DNA of 64,000 bases from Haemophilus parainfluenzae. Its GTDB lineage: Bacteria; Pseudomonadota; Gammaproteobacteria; Enterobacterales; Pasteurellaceae. Positions 49,405-58,686 of this stretch are shown piece by piece (position 1 is the stretch's first letter; each line of letters opens with the position of its first letter). A model generated the notes under the pieces. The model searched no databases. It was not told the origin of the DNA and was given only the letters and a program-made list of their open reading frames with translations. The position numbers and the translations under genes are program-made. The stretch is taken from positions 1,224,001 to 1,288,000 of the forward strand of contig NZ_CP063110.1 in assembly GCF_014931275.1 (NCBI RefSeq), read 5' to 3'.

Positions 49405-50046
49405 CTATTTTTCGTTTAATAAATGAAGAATTTGAGCTTTTAACATGTTAATCGCAATACGGTTTTTACCACCGCGAGGAATCACGATATCTGCATATTG
49501 TTTTGATGGCTCAATAAATTGTAAGAACATTGGACGAACGGTTGCGCGGTATTGGTCAATAACAGATTGTAATGAACGGCCACGTTCTTCCATATCACGT
49601 TGTAAACGGCGGATAAAACAAATGTCTAATGGGGTATCCACGAAGACAGAAATATCGGCTAATTGGCGAACTCGCTCATCAGTGAGCAATAAGATGCCTT
49701 CTAAAATCACAATTTTTTTCGGAGTGAAGTGTTTGGTTTCGCCTGTTCTGGTGTGATCAACATAACTATAGACAGGAATATCTACGGCGGTTCCGTTTTT
49801 TAAGTCTTTTAAGTGTTGAATGAGTAAATCTCTATCCATTGAATTGGGATGGTCATAGTTTGTTTTTATGCGCTCACTCATCTCTAAATGGCTTTGATCT
49901 TTATAGTAGCTGTCTTCAGCAATAATCCCAATTTCTTGGCATCCTAACTCGTTACAAAGTTCTTTATGAACAGTAGAGGCGATGGAACTTTTGCCTGAAG
50001 CGGATGCACCCGTGATGGCGATGATAATACAAGATGAGTTTGACAT
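49405..50046 (-). CDS. udk: Uridine kinase
   Basis: Phosphorylates uridine and cytidine with GTP or ATP in pyrimidine salvage. The 213 residues match E. coli Udk (213). P-loop [12 protein letters not shown] (residues 14-25), EDSYYKDQ and [13 protein letters not shown] are diagnostic. First gene of a four-gene minus-strand run; its promoter lies in the 189-base region shared with afuA. Confidence 0.95.
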   Translation of the reverse strand: MSNSSCIIIAITGASASGKSSIASTVHKELCNELGCQEIGIIAEDSYYKDQSHLEMSERIKTNYDHPNSMDRDLLIQHLKDLKNGTAVDIPVYSYVDHTRTGETKHFTPKKIVILEGILLLTDERVRQLADISVFVDTPLDICFIRRLQRDMEERGRSLQSVIDQYRATVRPMFLQFIEPSKQYADIVIPRGGKNRIAINMLKAQILHLLNEK

Positions 50047-50146
50047 GGAACGTCCTCAAAAACGGAAGGTAAAAATTATTGGGATTATAAAGAAAAATCA
50101 GCTTAAATTCACCTTTCTTTCTTTTTTTATTTTAATTTTTTAAATT

Positions 50147-50162
50147 TGTGAAGTACTTCACG
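50147..50162 (+). promoter_or_regulatory. CRP site upstream of afuA
   Basis: TGTGAAGTACTTCACG matches TGTGA-N6-TCACA at 9 of 10 bases, with AAAT and GAAATT flanks. Its centre is about 80 bases before the afuA ATG. It could also affect udk on the other strand. Confidence 0.7.
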
Positions 50163-50235
50163 GAAATTTTTTTCGTTTTCGCTTACGCTGTGCTCGTTTT
50201 TATTATTTCATCTGTGTTATTTATGAGGAGCTACA

Positions 50236-51276
50236 ATGAAAATGAATAAAATTTCTCTCTCAATTTCAACCGCACTTTTAGCTGCGGGTTTAATGACATC
50301 ATCTGCTGTTAATGCTCAAGGGCGTTTGGTGGTGTATTGTAGTGCGACCAACATTCTTTGTGAAACGACAACGAAAGCGTTTGGCGAAAAATATGATGTG
50401 AAAACCTCATTTATTCGCAACGGTTCAGGTAGTACTTTCGCAAAAGTTGAAGCAGAAAAAAATAACCCGCAAGCAGACGTATGGTTTGGTGGTACATTCG
50501 ACCCTCAAGCACAAGCGGCAGAGTTAGGTTTAATCGAACCTTATAAATCTAAACACATTGATGAAATTGTTGAGCGTTTCCGTGATCCAGCGAAAACCAA
50601 AGGACATTATGTCTCTGCGATTTACATGGGTATCTTAGGTTTTGGTGTGAATACTGAGCGTTTAGCAAAATTAGGTATTAAAGAAGTCCCAAAATGCTGG
50701 AAAGATTTAACTGATCCTCGCTTAAAAGGCGAAGTGCAAATTGCTGACCCACAAAGTGCGGGTACAGCATATACAGCACTAGCAACTTTCGTTCAACTTT
50801 GGGGCGAAGATAAAGCATTTGATTTCTTGAAAGCATTACATCCAAACGTATCTCAATACACCAAATCAGGTGTGACCCCATCTCGTAATGCTGCACGTGG
50901 TGAAACTGCGGTAGGTATCGGTTTCTTACACGATTATGCACTTGAAAAACGTCAAGGTGCGCCGTTGGAATTAGTGGTGCCTTGTGAAGGTACTGGCTAT
51001 GAGTTAGGTGGTGTAAGTATCTTAAAAGGTGCGCGTAACATCGATAACGCAAAATTATTCGTGGATTGGGCATTATCTAAAGAAGGTCAAGAGTTAGCGT
51101 GGAAACAAGGCGATTCTTTACAAATCTTAACCAATACAACAGCGGAACAATCACCAACTGCGTTTGATCCAAATAAACTGAACCTCATCAATTATGACTT
51201 TGAAAAATACGGTGCAACTGAACAACGCAAAGCCTTAATTGAAAAATGGGTTCAAGACGTTAAATTAGCGAAATAG
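50236..51276 (+). CDS. afuA: Hexose-phosphate binding protein AfuA
   Basis: Periplasmic binding protein of AfuABC, which in Actinobacillus pleuropneumoniae takes up glucose-6- and fructose-6-phosphate (the name came from an earlier iron assignment). It has 346 residues with a signal peptide ending VNA (cut near 27). In mature numbering Ser37, His205, Asp206 and Glu229 fall where I recall the A. pleuropneumoniae sugar-phosphate ligands, so this copy should bind hexose phosphates. GGAG precedes the ATG. Its base composition is like the genome average (26 G/C of 60 in row 50701). A terminator follows before afuA2. Confidence 0.88.
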   Translation: MKMNKISLSISTALLAAGLMTSSAVNAQGRLVVYCSATNILCETTTKAFGEKYDVKTSFIRNGSGSTFAKVEAEKNNPQADVWFGGTFDPQAQAAELGLIEPYKSKHIDEIVERFRDPAKTKGHYVSAIYMGILGFGVNTERLAKLGIKEVPKCWKDLTDPRLKGEVQIADPQSAGTAYTALATFVQLWGEDKAFDFLKALHPNVSQYTKSGVTPSRNAARGETAVGIGFLHDYALEKRQGAPLELVVPCEGTGYELGGVSILKGARNIDNAKLFVDWALSKEGQELAWKQGDSLQILTNTTAEQSPTAFDPNKLNLINYDFEKYGATEQRKALIEKWVQDVKLAK

Positions 51277-51286
51277 TTTATAGATG

Positions 51287-51316
51287 AATTAGGCGGGGAT
51301 GTCCGCCTAATTTTTT
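51287..51316 (+). terminator. Terminator between the two tandem afuA genes
   Basis: Perfect 10-base stem AATTAGGCGG/CCGCCTAATT, 6-base loop and T6. It should make afuA mRNA much more abundant than the genes behind it. Confidence 0.85.
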
Positions 51317-51350
51317 AGCCTGTAGCTAAAATATAAAAGGGAGTCAATCA

Positions 51351-52388
51351 ATGAAAAAATCAACTATATCTTTGAGTCTGTCAGCTGCTTTGTTTAGCGG
51401 GATCTTTTTTACTAGTTCAGCAATTGCTGAAGGTCGGTTAGTAGTATATTGCAGCGCACAAAACTCAGTGTGTGAAAAACAAGTGCAATCTTTTGCTAAA
51501 AAATACAATGTAGATGCTAGTTTTATTCGTAATAGTTCAGGCAGTACACTAGCTAAAATAAAGGCTGAAACAAATAATCCACAAGCTGATGTGTGGTATG
51601 GTGGAACATTTGATACACATTCTCAGGCTGCCGAGATGGATTTGCTAACTGCATATCAATCACCAATGCTGACAGAAGTTATGCCTCAATTTAAAGATCC
51701 TGGACGTCGTAAAGGAAATTACAGCTCCGTAGTTTATATGGGAGTGTTGGGTTTTGGAGTGAATACAGAAAAATTGAAAAAATTAGGAATTACTGAAACT
51801 CCAAAATGCTGGAAAGATTTACTCGATCCTAGATTTAAGAATGAAATTCAAATTTCAGATCCTCAAAGTGCTGGAACTGCATATACCGCAATAGCAACAT
51901 TTGTTCAGCTTTGGGGAGAGGATGAAGCATTTAATTATTTAAAAGCATTAGATAAAAATATTTCACAGTATCCTAAAGCTGGAACTGCACCCGCTCATAA
52001 TTTAGCTCGAGGGGAAACAACAATAGGTATTGGCTTTTTACAGAACTATTCTTTTGAAAAACAGAATGGTGCACCTATAGAGGTAGTTGTTCCTTGTGAA
52101 GGTACCGGCTATGAACTTGGCGGCGTAAGTGTAATTAAAAATGCCCGAAATTTAAAAAATGCCGAACTGTTTGTCGATTGGGTTATGTCTAAAGAGGCAC
52201 AAGAAATTTCTTGGAAAGAAGCACAATCACATCACATTCTTACAAATATAAATGCTACGTCTTCACCTTATGCCTTGAAATCTAATGAGCTAAATTTAAT
52301 TAATTATGATTTTAATAAATTTGGTGCGTCAGATGTGCGTAGTGGCTTGATCGACCGTTGGGTGAGAGAAGTTAAATTAAATAAATAA
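51351..52388 (+). CDS. Second AfuA-type binding protein (divergent paralogue)
   Basis: A 345-residue paralogue of the preceding AfuA, with signal peptide ending IAEG (cut near 26-27) and matching blocks (YCSAQN, GVLGFGVNTEKLKKLGI, PKCWKDLLDPRF, VVPCEGTGYELGG). The sugar-contact His-Asp is Gln-Asn (231-232), whereas the Ser and Glu contacts are kept, so ligand preference is probably changed. It is AT-rich, as is afuB behind it, and has no uptake core. GGGAG precedes the ATG. afuB follows after 11 bases, so this copy is the closer partner of the permease gene. Confidence 0.85.
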   Translation: MKKSTISLSLSAALFSGIFFTSSAIAEGRLVVYCSAQNSVCEKQVQSFAKKYNVDASFIRNSSGSTLAKIKAETNNPQADVWYGGTFDTHSQAAEMDLLTAYQSPMLTEVMPQFKDPGRRKGNYSSVVYMGVLGFGVNTEKLKKLGITETPKCWKDLLDPRFKNEIQISDPQSAGTAYTAIATFVQLWGEDEAFNYLKALDKNISQYPKAGTAPAHNLARGETTIGIGFLQNYSFEKQNGAPIEVVVPCEGTGYELGGVSVIKNARNLKNAELFVDWVMSKEAQEISWKEAQSHHILTNINATSSPYALKSNELNLINYDFNKFGASDVRSGLIDRWVREVKLNK

Positions 52389-52399
52389 ATGGAGGCTTT

Positions 52400-54457
52400 A
52401 TGAGAAAGCAGTATTATTTTCTCAATTCCAATCTATTTTGGGTAATGCTTGCTATGGCAGGCTTTGCCCTTTTACCTTCTATGGCATTATATTATGGCAT
52501 TTTTGATTCAACAGAAGATGAAATCCTAGCAGCCATGGGGTGGAGCTCAGTAAATTTGAGTTGGGTTTGGTTTGGTTCTTTATTTCTTATTCCTATATTT
52601 TCTTTTTTATATAAAGGAAAAGGAGCCGTACAACAAGGTAAAATAGAGTTTTTATTAGCTTGCTTAATTTTTTCTTTTGTAATGATTTCAGCAAGTATTG
52701 AAAAATTCAGCTTGGGTTATTCTGAGTTTATTCTTACAATTGCTTTAATTGGTATTTCAACGAATGCTCTTGCCAAAATGAAAGTGATGCAAAGTGATAA
52801 ATTCGTTATCGCATCACTATTGAGCATTGTATTACTTATATTTTTCTTTATTGTTTACCCTACTTTAGCCATTTTTATCTCAATGTTTTACAAAGGAGAT
52901 GAATTTGTGCCAGGGCAGGTGCTCGACATTGTTAAACAGCCTTATGTTATACGTATTATTTTAAACTCACTAGCTGTCGCAGGGACAATCGGTATTCTTG
53001 CAACAGCGTTTGGTTTAGTATTTGCACTTTATACTACTAGAATTGCAAAGCGTAGTGCAGTTATTGGTAAAATATTCTCTATTCTTCCAATTGTTACCCC
53101 TCCATTTGTCGTTGGTTTAGGGGTGACATTAATGCTTGGTCGTTCAGGATATATTACTCATTATTTAGTTGAGTATTTAGGATTCGAAAGTAATTGGTTG
53201 TATGGTTTTACTGGAATTGTTATTGCTCATACCTTAGCATTAACACCAATGTCTTTTATGATATTGGAGGGGGCTTTAAAGTCCATCCATCCATCAATTG
53301 AGGAAGCTGCATATACTTTAAGAGCAAATCGTTATCAAACTTTCTTTAATATTATTTTCCCATTGCTTAAACCTGCGTTAGCAAATTCTTTTTTAGTTGT
53401 TGCTATTCAATCTATAGCCGATTTTAGTACTCCGTTAGTTTTAGGCGGAAGCTTTGATGTTATTTCTTCACAGATTTACTTTTATATAGCTGGTTCTCAA
53501 TTAGATTATGCATCCGCAAGTACTCTAGGAACAATTCTTCTAATTTTCTCATTGGGTATTTTTATTATTCAATATTGGTGGATTGGTAATCGTTCATACA
53601 CTACTGTATCAGGGAAATCTTATCGTGGTGATGTACAAGATCTTCCTGTAACGATGAAATATGCTATTACGTTTATATTAGCATTTTGGATTATATTTAA
53701 TGTTTTATTATACGGTAGTATTTTTTACGGTAGTTTTACAGTGAATTGGGGTGTTGATTATACTTTAACACTCAAAAATTATATTACGTTATTTGGTCAA
53801 GGATTTAGTGATGGAGCATGGCCATCGTTAATTCAAACAGTCATTTTTGCTGCAACAGCTGCACCTATCACTGCATTATTTGGCTTGCTTATCGCTTATA
53901 TTACAGTTAGACGGGAATTTAAAGGTAAAAAAACTTTAGAATTCCTAACTTTGTTATGTTTTGCCGTGCCAGGTACAGTTGCAGGGGTATCCTACATACT
54001 TGCCTTTAATGATGCGCCAATTTATATAACTGGGACTGCATTAATTGTTATTTTATCAATGGTTATGCGTAATATGCCTGTAGGTATGCGAGCGGCTATT
54101 GCTGGATTAGGACAACTAGATAAATCTTTAGATGAGGCCTCTTTATCACTAAAAGGAAGCTCTTTTAAAACTATTTGTTTTATTGTTTTCCCTTTATTAA
54201 AACCAGCCTTGCTTTCAGCTCTTGTAACTAGCTTTGTTAGAGCTATGACTACAGTAAGTGCAATTGTATTTTTAGTTACAGCAGATACCCGTGTTGCTAC
54301 ATCTTATATTTTAAACCGTGTAGAAGATGGTGAATACGGAATTGCAATTGCATATGGTTCAATTCTGATAGTAGTCATGATGGCCATTATTTTATTCTTT
54401 GACTGGATTGTGGGTGATACCCGAATTTCCCGTTCTAAAGCGAAAAAAATGAATTAA
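52400..54457 (+). CDS. afuB: AfuB-type fused ABC permease
   Basis: A 685-residue fused permease with about twelve or more membrane helices, as for AfuB. Two EAA loops are visible: IEEAAYTLRANRYQTFFN in the first half and LDEASLSLKGSSFKTICF in the second. An N-terminal extra part with several helices (1-140) is typical of the Afu type and absent from HitB. Two sampled rows (52681, 53161) have 17 G/C of 60 each, against 26 in afuA and 22 in afuC. GGAGG lies before the ATG. Confidence 0.88.
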   Translation: MRKQYYFLNSNLFWVMLAMAGFALLPSMALYYGIFDSTEDEILAAMGWSSVNLSWVWFGSLFLIPIFSFLYKGKGAVQQGKIEFLLACLIFSFVMISASIEKFSLGYSEFILTIALIGISTNALAKMKVMQSDKFVIASLLSIVLLIFFFIVYPTLAIFISMFYKGDEFVPGQVLDIVKQPYVIRIILNSLAVAGTIGILATAFGLVFALYTTRIAKRSAVIGKIFSILPIVTPPFVVGLGVTLMLGRSGYITHYLVEYLGFESNWLYGFTGIVIAHTLALTPMSFMILEGALKSIHPSIEEAAYTLRANRYQTFFNIIFPLLKPALANSFLVVAIQSIADFSTPLVLGGSFDVISSQIYFYIAGSQLDYASASTLGTILLIFSLGIFIIQYWWIGNRSYTTVSGKSYRGDVQDLPVTMKYAITFILAFWIIFNVLLYGSIFYGSFTVNWGVDYTLTLKNYITLFGQGFSDGAWPSLIQTVIFAATAAPITALFGLLIAYITVRREFKGKKTLEFLTLLCFAVPGTVAGVSYILAFNDAPIYITGTALIVILSMVMRNMPVGMRAAIAGLGQLDKSLDEASLSLKGSSFKTICFIVFPLLKPALLSALVTSFVRAMTTVSAIVFLVTADTRVATSYILNRVEDGEYGIAIAYGSILIVVMMAIILFFDWIVGDTRISRSKAKKMN

Positions 54458-54481
54458 CTCGTTAAGTTGTAGGTAAATATT

Positions 54482-55534
54482 ATGAGTAATAATGATTTCT
54501 TAGTATTAAAAAATATCACTAAATCTTTTGGTAAATCCACAGTCATTGATAATTTAGATTTAACCATTAAACGTGGCACCATGGTGACCTTATTAGGTCC
54601 ATCTGGTTGTGGTAAAACCACGGTGTTACGTTTGGTGGCAGGCTTAGAAAATCCAACTTCAGGTCAAATTTTTATTGATGGTGAAGATGTAACCAAATCA
54701 TCTATTCAAAATCGTGATATTTGTATCGTATTCCAATCTTACGCTTTGTTCCCACATATGAGCATTGGCGATAACGTGGGCTATGGTTTACGTATGCAAG
54801 GTGTGGGAAAAGAAGAACGCGCTAAACGTGTAAAAGAAGCCTTAGAGTTAGTTGATTTAGCAGGTTTTGAAGATCGTTTTGTGGATCAGATTTCAGGTGG
54901 TCAACAACAACGTGTGGCATTAGCACGTGCGTTAGTGTTAAAACCAAAAGTATTACTTTTTGATGAACCATTAAGTAACTTAGATGCAAACTTACGTCGT
55001 TCTATGCGTGAAAAAATCCGTGAATTACAACAAAGTTTAGGTATTACCTCGCTTTATGTGACTCACGACCAAACCGAAGCGTTTGCGGTATCCGATGAAG
55101 TTATCGTCATGAATAAAGGTAAAATCATGCAAAAAGCACCGGCAAAAGAGCTTTATTTGCGTCCAAACTCTTTATTCCTTGCAAACTTCATGGGTGAATC
55201 GAGCATCTTTGAAGGTAAATTGGAAAATAACACCATTGACGTGAATGGCTACAAATTACCATTAAGCAATGCGGCACAATTCAATTTACCAGATGGTGAA
55301 TGCTTAGTAGGCGTACGTCCTGAAGCAATTTACTTAAAAGCAGAAGGCGAGGCAGCACAACAATGTGAAATTAAGAGTGCAGTCTATATGGGGAATCACT
55401 GGGAAGTGGTGGCGATTTGGGCTGGCAAAGAATTGCTCATTAATACTAAACCTGAAGACTTCAATGCTAATCTGAAACAAGCTTATGTGAACTTCTCTGA
55501 ACAAGGCATTTTCTTGCTGAAGAAAGAGCAATAA
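54482..55534 (+). CDS. afuC: AfuC ABC transporter ATPase
   Basis: ATPase of the Afu importer, 350 residues. Walker [15 protein letters not shown], signature [15 protein letters not shown], Walker [12 protein letters not shown], and a C-terminal TOBE-like domain with [14 protein letters not shown]. Its composition returns to the genome average. It is commonly mislabelled as ferric-iron ATPase FbpC; neighbours favour the sugar-phosphate role. A strong terminator follows. Confidence 0.88.
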   Translation: MSNNDFLVLKNITKSFGKSTVIDNLDLTIKRGTMVTLLGPSGCGKTTVLRLVAGLENPTSGQIFIDGEDVTKSSIQNRDICIVFQSYALFPHMSIGDNVGYGLRMQGVGKEERAKRVKEALELVDLAGFEDRFVDQISGGQQQRVALARALVLKPKVLLFDEPLSNLDANLRRSMREKIRELQQSLGITSLYVTHDQTEAFAVSDEVIVMNKGKIMQKAPAKELYLRPNSLFLANFMGESSIFEGKLENNTIDVNGYKLPLSNAAQFNLPDGECLVGVRPEAIYLKAEGEAAQQCEIKSAVYMGNHWEVVAIWAGKELLINTKPEDFNANLKQAYVNFSEQGIFLLKKEQ

Positions 55535-55543
55535 TGTCAATCT

Positions 55544-55573
55544 AAAGGCGTATGGAAACATACGCCTTTTCTT
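55544..55573 (+). terminator. Terminator after afuC
   Basis: Perfect 11-base stem AAAGGCGTATG/CATACGCCTTT with a GAAA tetraloop, then T-rich sequence. Confidence 0.9.
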
Positions 55574-55613
55574 TTAAAACGCTTTCAAAATTGACCGCGC
55601 TTTTCCTCTCATT

Positions 55614-55641
55614 TTTACTTTATCCAACAAAGCTGTATAAT
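55614..55641 (+). promoter_or_regulatory. Promoter of the gene at 55679
   Basis: TTTACT (55614-55619), 16-base spacer and TATAAT (55636-55641). The upstream alternative start codon of the next gene (55640) lies on this -10, which supports the later start. Confidence 0.6.
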
Positions 55642-55678
55642 GTCTCGCTTTGAATATAAACGATATGGGGGAAAGCTC

Positions 55679-57634
55679 ATGATTAAAACCGATACCTTAC
55701 CGCAATTTTTGCGAAACAAAGTGGCGGAAAACGATGCCTTTGGTCTTGTGGAAGGGCTGTGTCAATTATTACGTAGTAGCCCTACAGAAAAAATTTCTCC
55801 AACCTTGCACTTGTTTAAGTTTATCTTAAAGAACGATAAAGAATTAGGCTGTTCTGTTTCGAAATTATTATGTGGTTGGTTATGTGGTTTACGTCTTTAC
55901 CCATTGTTTATTAGTAGTGGTATTCTTACGCGTGGTGGTTTTGGGCAAGAAATGAAAACGCGTATTTATGAGCGTTTTAACCCCTCTTTTAAAGATATTA
56001 ATGATTTACGTGATATTTTTTATTTATTGTTTAGCGATAAAAATGATGCGCGCTGGATTGATGCCGTCCCATTAAAAACGTGGCGAGGCGTATTTGGCGT
56101 TTTAACCCGTTATACAGAACAAAAAGATCGGGAACGTTTAAAAAATCATATTGAAAGTGAAGGGCTATTTGCCATAGAGATGCTTTCAATTTGGATTGCA
56201 GCTGAAGATATGGATCCTGAGCTGATGCGAATGGAACCCTCTCTGTTAAATGCTGATTCACCTTTTGTTGCTTTACACCATGAGGTGGTTGATTGGGTAG
56301 CGGCGCGCCGCCAATCAATAGATTTTGATGATAGCCATTTACAGGTAATGTTTGATCAATGTAAGGCATTGATTATTGGCTTACAGAAACGTGGGGCAGT
56401 AGTGGGGTCTTCCTTAAATACAGCGTATTTATTAGAACGTCTTTCCCAGACTTTAGAACGATTAGAAACGTTGATGGCAATTTTTGTTTCAAATCGCTAT
56501 TTACCGCGTCGAATATTGTTATTAACGGGTTGTTTTGCCCGTGCAGCTGCAGAGCGACATAGTATTTCCCGATTATGGAAACAAAGCTCAGGATTAATTG
56601 CTCGTAGTGTTACGCAGAATGCTGGGGACCACGGTGAGCATTACATTACTCGAGATAAAAAAGAGTATTGGGCAATGTTTTACTCTGCGGCAGGTGGTGG
56701 TGTATTGATTGCACTAATGGCGTTATTTAAAACTTATTTAGGCAGTATTATTGATGATAAAGTCTGGAAAGGTCTTGCCGAAGGTTTAAATTACGGCTTC
56801 GGATTTATGGTGATCTTTATGTTGCATTTCACGGTTGCAACCAAACAGCCAGCTATGACAGCTGCTCGTTTTGCTGAGGCAGTAGAGAAAAATCCACAAG
56901 GCAAAACATTAAATATGAAATTAGCCCAGTTATTAGTGGATGTATTTCGTTCCCAAAGCGTGGCCGTTTTAGGCAATGTAGTAGTTGCTATGGGATTAGC
57001 GGCATTAATTGCTTTTGTTTATCAACATCAAACAGGTGAGCCATTGATGAATTCAGAGAAAATAGCCTATCAATTACACCGTATTGATCCTTTAGATGGT
57101 TCTTTATGGTTCGCAGCTATTGCAGGTGTATGGTTATTCTGCTCCGGAATTATTTCTGGCTATTTTGATAATCGTAGCAATTATTTGAATATGCGCATGC
57201 GTTTAGCACAACATCCGTTATTAAAAAAATTGATGTCTGAGAAGTCTCGCGTTAAATTTGCTAATTATATGCATGAGAATTATGGTTCGCTTATTGGTAA
57301 CTTCTGTTTTGGTATGTTACTTGGGCTTACCGGTTTAGTGGGATATTTAACTCATCTCCCGTTAGATATTCGTCATGTTGCATTTTCATCAGCGAATTTA
57401 GGATACAGTGCAGTCAGTGGACAATTTGCCTATCCATTCTTTTTACAATGCATTGCTTTTGTGTTGCTGATTGGTTTAGTGAATTTAATAGTCAGTTTTT
57501 CATTGACACTTTGGGTCGCACTGCGCTCTTTAAATACGGAAATTGATAGCTGGTGGTCAATTTGGCATGAAGTTTGTCAAATTGTGAAAAAACGACCATT
57601 GAGCTTATTTTTTCCCGTTCAATTAGATAAATAA
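55679..57634 (+). CDS. Membrane protein of the 'site-specific recombinase' (PF10136) family
   Basis: A 651-residue protein from the ATG at 55679, which follows GGGGG; an earlier in-frame ATG (55640) overlaps the -10 box and was rejected. The N-terminal half is soluble and helical. The C-terminal half has about six hydrophobic segments (AAGGGVLIALMALF, YGFGFMVIFMLHFTV, GNVVVAMGLAALIAFVY, AAIAGVWLFCSGIISGY, FCFGMLLGLTGLVGYL, IAFVLLIGLVNLIVSFSL). The family is annotated 'site-specific recombinase' from work in Neisseria, but no serine or tyrosine recombinase motif is seen here. The true role is unknown. Confidence 0.75.
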   Translation: MIKTDTLPQFLRNKVAENDAFGLVEGLCQLLRSSPTEKISPTLHLFKFILKNDKELGCSVSKLLCGWLCGLRLYPLFISSGILTRGGFGQEMKTRIYERFNPSFKDINDLRDIFYLLFSDKNDARWIDAVPLKTWRGVFGVLTRYTEQKDRERLKNHIESEGLFAIEMLSIWIAAEDMDPELMRMEPSLLNADSPFVALHHEVVDWVAARRQSIDFDDSHLQVMFDQCKALIIGLQKRGAVVGSSLNTAYLLERLSQTLERLETLMAIFVSNRYLPRRILLLTGCFARAAAERHSISRLWKQSSGLIARSVTQNAGDHGEHYITRDKKEYWAMFYSAAGGGVLIALMALFKTYLGSIIDDKVWKGLAEGLNYGFGFMVIFMLHFTVATKQPAMTAARFAEAVEKNPQGKTLNMKLAQLLVDVFRSQSVAVLGNVVVAMGLAALIAFVYQHQTGEPLMNSEKIAYQLHRIDPLDGSLWFAAIAGVWLFCSGIISGYFDNRSNYLNMRMRLAQHPLLKKLMSEKSRVKFANYMHENYGSLIGNFCFGMLLGLTGLVGYLTHLPLDIRHVAFSSANLGYSAVSGQFAYPFFLQCIAFVLLIGLVNLIVSFSLTLWVALRSLNTEIDSWWSIWHEVCQIVKKRPLSLFFPVQLDK

Positions 57635-57641
57635 TCGTCTT

Positions 57642-57683
57642 AAGTGCGGTCAAAATATCAACGTTTTTGACCGCACTTTCTTT
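57642..57683 (+). terminator. Paired-uptake-core terminator before metR
   Basis: Cores at 57642-57650 and 57670-57678 in inverted order, with flanking A and T runs, form a long stem with a T tail. Confidence 0.8.
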
Positions 57684-57747
57684 TCGGCAAATTTAATTTG
57701 CGTTATTATGTTGCTCATCTAATGCTATAACTTTATGAATTATTCTA

Positions 57748-58677
57748 ATGAAACCCACATTTCTTGAACTTCGTCACCTAAGAACCTTGCTTGCTTTAAA
57801 GGAAACGGGCAGCGTCTCGATGGCGGCAAAACGTGTTTATTTAACACAATCGGCACTTTCTCATCAAATTAAGTTAATGGAAGAGCAATTCGGTTTACTT
57901 CTATTTGAGCGTAAAAGTAATCCATTGCGTTTTACCGCAGCAGGCGATCGTTTGATTCGTCTTGCCAATGAAATTCTTCCAAAAGTGGTTGATGCAGAAC
58001 GTGAGCTCGCACGCGTAAAACACGGTGATGCAGGGCAGTTAAGAATTGCAGTAGAGTGTCATACCTGTTTCGACTGGTTAATGCCAGCGATGGATGAGTT
58101 TCGTCAGCATTGGAGCTTGGTAGAATTGGATATTGTCTCAGGTTTCCATACTGATCCTGTAGGATTGTTATTGTCTCATCGTGCAGATTGGGCGATAGTG
58201 TCAGACGTTGAACAAAATGATGATGTTTTGTTTAAACCGCTATTTTCTTATGAAATGGTGGGGATTTGTTCTAAAGATCATCCATTAGCGAATAAAGAGG
58301 TTTGGCAGGCGGAAGATTTTGCTGAGGAAACTTGGGTAACCTATCCCGTGCCTGATGATATGTTAGACTTATATCGTCAAGTGTTGAAACCGAAAGGCAT
58401 TAATCCGCCGCGTCGTACGACAGAGCTAACGATCGCCTTGATCCAGTTAGTGGCGAGTCGTCGGGGTATTGCCACTGTGCCTTATTGGGCGGCATTGCCT
58501 TATTTAGAAAAAGGGTATGTGGTGGCACGCAAAATTACAGAAGAAGGGTTGTACAGTAACCTTTATGCAGCAATTCGTAAAGAAGATGCCAATTTAGCTT
58601 ATATCGAAGATTTCCATCAAACAGTAAAAGCACAAAGTTTTTCGACCTTACCTGGTTTGTCTGTTTTAGCGTTGTAG
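57748..58677 (+). CDS. metR: LysR-family regulator MetR
   Basis: Homocysteine-responsive activator of methionine synthesis genes in enterobacteria. The 309 residues have an N-terminal winged helix-turn-helix (GSVSMAAKRVYLTQSALSHQI) and a co-inducer domain that starts RIAVECHTCFDWLMPAM, which is nearly the E. coli MetR sequence (RIAIECHSC). It is followed after 9 bases by azlC, which suggests control of an exporter. No metE or metF is adjacent in the window. Confidence 0.88.
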   Translation: MKPTFLELRHLRTLLALKETGSVSMAAKRVYLTQSALSHQIKLMEEQFGLLLFERKSNPLRFTAAGDRLIRLANEILPKVVDAERELARVKHGDAGQLRIAVECHTCFDWLMPAMDEFRQHWSLVELDIVSGFHTDPVGLLLSHRADWAIVSDVEQNDDVLFKPLFSYEMVGICSKDHPLANKEVWQAEDFAEETWVTYPVPDDMLDLYRQVLKPKGINPPRRTTELTIALIQLVASRRGIATVPYWAALPYLEKGYVVARKITEEGLYSNLYAAIRKEDANLAYIEDFHQTVKAQSFSTLPGLSVLAL

Positions 58678-58686
58678 TAGGTCAAT

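Noticed and set aside
55679..57634. Integrase or transposase marking a mobile element
   Set aside because: No recombinase motifs, no flanking repeats or tRNA gene; it is a membrane protein with a misleading family name.
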